DNA of 64,000 bases from Gemmobacter lanyuensis (GTDB lineage Bacteria > Pseudomonadota > Alphaproteobacteria > Rhodobacterales > Rhodobacteraceae), in contig NZ_BMYQ01000016.1 in assembly GCF_014652355.1 (NCBI RefSeq), positions 1 to 64,000 on the forward strand, in the 5' to 3' direction. Made by a program: the position numbers and the translations under genes. Shown piece after piece: positions 62,131 to 64,000 of the stretch (its first letter is position 1; every line of letters starts with the position of its first letter). The notes beneath the pieces are model-generated. The model was not told the origin of the DNA. It saw nothing but the letters and a program-made list of their open reading frames with translations, and did not search any database.

Positions 62131-62745
62131 ATGGCGAACAGGCCTGTTCTCGGCTTTGATACATCGGCCGCGCATTGCGCGGCCGCTTTGCTTTTGCCCG
62201 ATGGCCGGGTGCTGAACCGGCTGGAGGCGATGGAAAAGGGGCAGGCCGAACGGCTGATCCCCCTGCTGGACGACCTTCTGACCGAAGGCGACATCGGCTG
62301 GTCAGATCTGGCCGTCATCGGCGTAGGCACCGGACCCGGCAACTTTACCGGGGTGCGGCTTTCCGTCGCCGCGGCGCGGGGGCTGGCCTTGGGGCTGGGG
62401 ATTCCCGCAGTTGGCGTGACTCGGCTGGAAGCGCTGGCCCATGGCCTGCCCCGCCCGCTGCTGGTGGCCGAGGATGCCCGCCGGGACGAAATCTATGCCC
62501 AGATCTTCTACGAAGACGATGCAGATCCCGCGCGGCTGATCCCGCTCTATCGCATGCCGCAGGTGCGTTATGGCACAGGCTCGGCGGTGCCGAACGGGTT
62601 GCCCCCGGCGCTGCCTCTGGCCGAGGCGATCGCGCGCATCGCACAGGACCGGGCCGAGGATGACCCGCCCCGCCCCGCTCCCTTCTACTTGCGCGGCGCC
62701 GATGCCGCGCCCCCGGCCGACCCGCCCCCGACCATCCTGCCATGA
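62131..62745 (+). CDS. tsaB: tRNA t6A biosynthesis dimerisation subunit TsaB
   Basis: A 204-residue TsaB starting MANRPVLGFDTSAAHCAAAL with the nucleotide-fold segment AVIGVGTGPGNFTGVRLSVA and a C-terminal domain. It partners TsaD and TsaE to put threonylcarbamoyl on A37 of ANN-decoding tRNAs. Shortened C-terminus is normal in this family. It overlaps rimI by four bases (ATGA), the common tsaB-rimI order. Confidence 0.94.
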   Translation: MANRPVLGFDTSAAHCAAALLLPDGRVLNRLEAMEKGQAERLIPLLDDLLTEGDIGWSDLAVIGVGTGPGNFTGVRLSVAAARGLALGLGIPAVGVTRLEALAHGLPRPLLVAEDARRDEIYAQIFYEDDADPARLIPLYRMPQVRYGTGSAVPNGLPPALPLAEAIARIAQDRAEDDPPRPAPFYLRGADAAPPADPPPTILP

Positions 62746-63176
62746 CCCCCGCAGACATGGCCGCGCTGCATGGGCGCTGCTTCACCACACCGCGCCCCTG
62801 GTCTGCCGCAGAAATCGCGGCGCTGCAGGCGGACCCGTTCTGCTTTTGCCTTCAGCGCGATGGCGGGTTCCTGATCGGCCGCGTCGTTGCAGGTGAGGCC
62901 GAGCTTCTGACCCTTGCCGTCGCCCCCGAGGCCCGTCGCCAGGGCCTTGGCCGGGCGCTTTTGACTGGGTTTCTGGCCGAATCCGCCCGGCGCGGGGCGG
63001 AACAGGCCTTTCTGGAAGTGACCGCCGAAAATGACCCCGCCCTTGCCCTTTATGCCGCCGGGGGATTCGCCCAGGCGGGCCGCCGACGGGGCTACTACCG
63101 CCGGGCCGATGGCAGCGCGCTGGACGCGCTGGTGCTGGCGCGCGCGGTTTCGGCAGACGACCTGCGGTTGACGTAA
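62742..63176 (+). CDS. rimI: Ribosomal-protein-alanine N-acetyltransferase RimI
   Basis: A 144-residue GNAT protein: AELLTLAVAPEARRQGLGRA with the acetyl-CoA Q/R-x-x-G-x-A motif, FLEVTAENDPALALYAAGGF and AGRRRGYYRRADGSALDAL. RimI acetylates the N-terminus of ribosomal protein S18. Coupled to tsaB by an ATGA overlap. Its active-site region is slightly shorter than in E. coli but complete. Confidence 0.9.
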   Translation: MTPADMAALHGRCFTTPRPWSAAEIAALQADPFCFCLQRDGGFLIGRVVAGEAELLTLAVAPEARRQGLGRALLTGFLAESARRGAEQAFLEVTAENDPALALYAAGGFAQAGRRRGYYRRADGSALDALVLARAVSADDLRLT

Positions 63177-63358
63177 GGTCGCACGGCGAAACGCCGCCCG
63201 GAATTTGATCGAAAGATCAAAGCGCCCCCATCGGCCCCCAGATTCCATCTTGACCGATCCCGCCAATCCCGCCCTAAATTGGCGACCATCAGCGCGGCAC
63301 CCGCACGGGCCTGCGGGACCGACGGCGCAAAAAACCTAACGATAACCGGGAGATTTCC
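63177..63358. promoter_or_regulatory. Two hairpins and candidate promoter before bmpA-like gene
   Basis: CGGCG-AAA-CGCCG (63184-63196) and TTTGATC-GAAA-GATCAAA (63204-63221) are adjacent perfect stems, the second with a GNRA tetraloop; they may end the rimI transcript. Further on, TTGACC (63250-63255) is spaced 18-19 bp from CTAAAT/TAAATT (63274-63280), a promoter candidate. GGGAGA lies about 6 bp before the next ATG. Confidence 0.5.
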
Positions 63359-64000
63359 ATGACCCTGATGAAAACCATGCTCGGCGCAGCGGCCACGCTC
63401 GCGCTGTCATCGGCGATTGCTTCCGCCGATCCGGCCATCATCTACGACCTCGGCGGCAAGTTCGACAAATCCTTCAACGAAGCCGCCTTCAATGGCGCCA
63501 AGAAGTGGGCCGAAGAAACCGGCGGCACCTTCAAGGAACTGGAAATGCAATCCGAGGCGCAGCGCGAACAAGCCCTGCGTCAGCTGGCGGAATCGGGCGC
63601 GAACCCCATCGTCATGACGGGCTTTGCCTTTGGCGACACGCTGAACACCGTCGCCCCGGACTTCCCCGACACCAAATTCGCCATCATCGACATGGTCGTG
63701 GAACAGCCGAACGTGAAATCGGTGGTCTTCACCGAACATGAGGGCTCCTATCTCGTGGGCATGATGGCGGCGCTCGCCTCGAAAACCGGGACCGTGGGCT
63801 TCATCGGCGGCATGGACATCCCGCTGATCCGTCGCTTCGGCTGCGGCTATGCCGAGGGCGTGAAGGCTGTGAACCCCGATGCCACCGTGGTTCTGAACAT
63901 GACCGGCACCACCCCGGCCGCTTGGAACGACCCGGTCAAGGGCGCCGAGCTGGCCAAGGCACAGAAATCGCAGGGCGCGGATGTGATCTATGCGGCGGCG
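63359..64000 (+). CDS. BMP-family ABC substrate-binding protein, 5' part (runs off window)
   Basis: ATG 63359 opens 214 codons to the window edge. Signal MTLMKTMLGAAATLALSSAI is cleaved near ASA. The mature part PAIIYDLGGKFDKSFNEAAF, NPIVMTGFAFGDTLNTVAPD, EGSYLVGMMAALASKTGTVG and FIGGMDIPLIRRFGCGYAEG is the BMP (PnrA-like) fold, which usually binds nucleosides or purines for ABC import. The permease and ATPase genes should follow beyond the window. The C-terminal third is missing here. Confidence 0.93.
   Translation, partial: MTLMKTMLGAAATLALSSAIASADPAIIYDLGGKFDKSFNEAAFNGAKKWAEETGGTFKELEMQSEAQREQALRQLAESGANPIVMTGFAFGDTLNTVAPDFPDTKFAIIDMVVEQPNVKSVVFTEHEGSYLVGMMAALASKTGTVGFIGGMDIPLIRRFGCGYAEGVKAVNPDATVVLNMTGTTPAAWNDPVKGAELAKAQKSQGADVIYAAA

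Overview
The window is a 64 kb piece of a high-GC alphaproteobacterial chromosome, most likely from the Rhodobacteraceae/Paracoccaceae (Rhodobacter-like; genus not resolvable by eye). The evidence is protein-level: a group-II RpoH sigma factor behind an ECF-type promoter, a proteobacterial NDUFS4-like complex I subunit, MYG1, DUF952, DUF3108 and YqgE proteins, and several small genes of a kind seen in this family.

Region 1 (1-14,340) is an accessory island. Its left edge is insertion-sequence debris: an IS5-family element running off the window has landed in a frameshifted, truncated IS21-family element whose outer end (tandem repeats, then a 35-bp palindrome) survives. Next comes an ectoine/hydroxyectoine uptake and breakdown cluster built as two divergent operons around a 185-bp control region. 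Leftward are ehuBCDA (ABC importer), eutB, eutC, an Lrp/AsnC regulator, a semialdehyde dehydrogenase (doeC/ssd) and an aminotransferase (doeD/atf). Rightward are ectoine hydrolase (doeA/eutD), an M20 (ArgE-like) deacetylase, an EamA transporter and an FCD-type GntR regulator. Predicted flow: import, dehydroxylation of hydroxyectoine by EutB/EutC, ring opening to N-acetyl-diaminobutyrate, deacetylation, transamination to aspartate semialdehyde, oxidation to aspartate. The deacetylase and regulator types differ from the usual EutE and EnuR, and eutA is not seen. The right edge of the island abuts a decayed alpha/beta-hydrolase gene.

Region 2 (14,473-49,876) is mostly core chromosome: MYG1, NDUFS4-like, uvrB, lepA, a Sir2 pseudogene, a PCuAC copper chaperone pair, rpmB, meaB, a 5'-nucleotidase, pyrD, yqgE, a DsbD-alpha protein, coaBC, rpoH2, cobU plus a phosphatase, a GST with a Cys-rich tail, comM, gshB, yraN, rsmI, a PBP-activator-like lipoprotein, glnD, murJ, a rhomboid homologue lacking its catalytic residues, trpS, a VOC protein, ilvE and a site-2 protease. 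A solo IS21-type end lies just downstream of the NDUFS4-like gene.

Region 3 (49,877-59,293) is a leftward siderophore operon: SIP reductase with an N-terminal DUF2218-like domain, TonB-dependent receptor, FecE-type ATPase, two tandem paralogous binding proteins, a fused FhuB-type permease, and an exporter-fold half ABC transporter. Several junctions overlap by a few bases, so the genes are very likely co-transcribed.

Region 4 (59,602-64,000) returns to rightward housekeeping genes: a universal stress protein, a YgeA-type racemase, a DUF2867 protein, an Nfu Fe-S scaffold, tsaB, rimI, and the start of a BMP-family binding protein cut by the window edge. I see no rRNA, tRNA or CRISPR.
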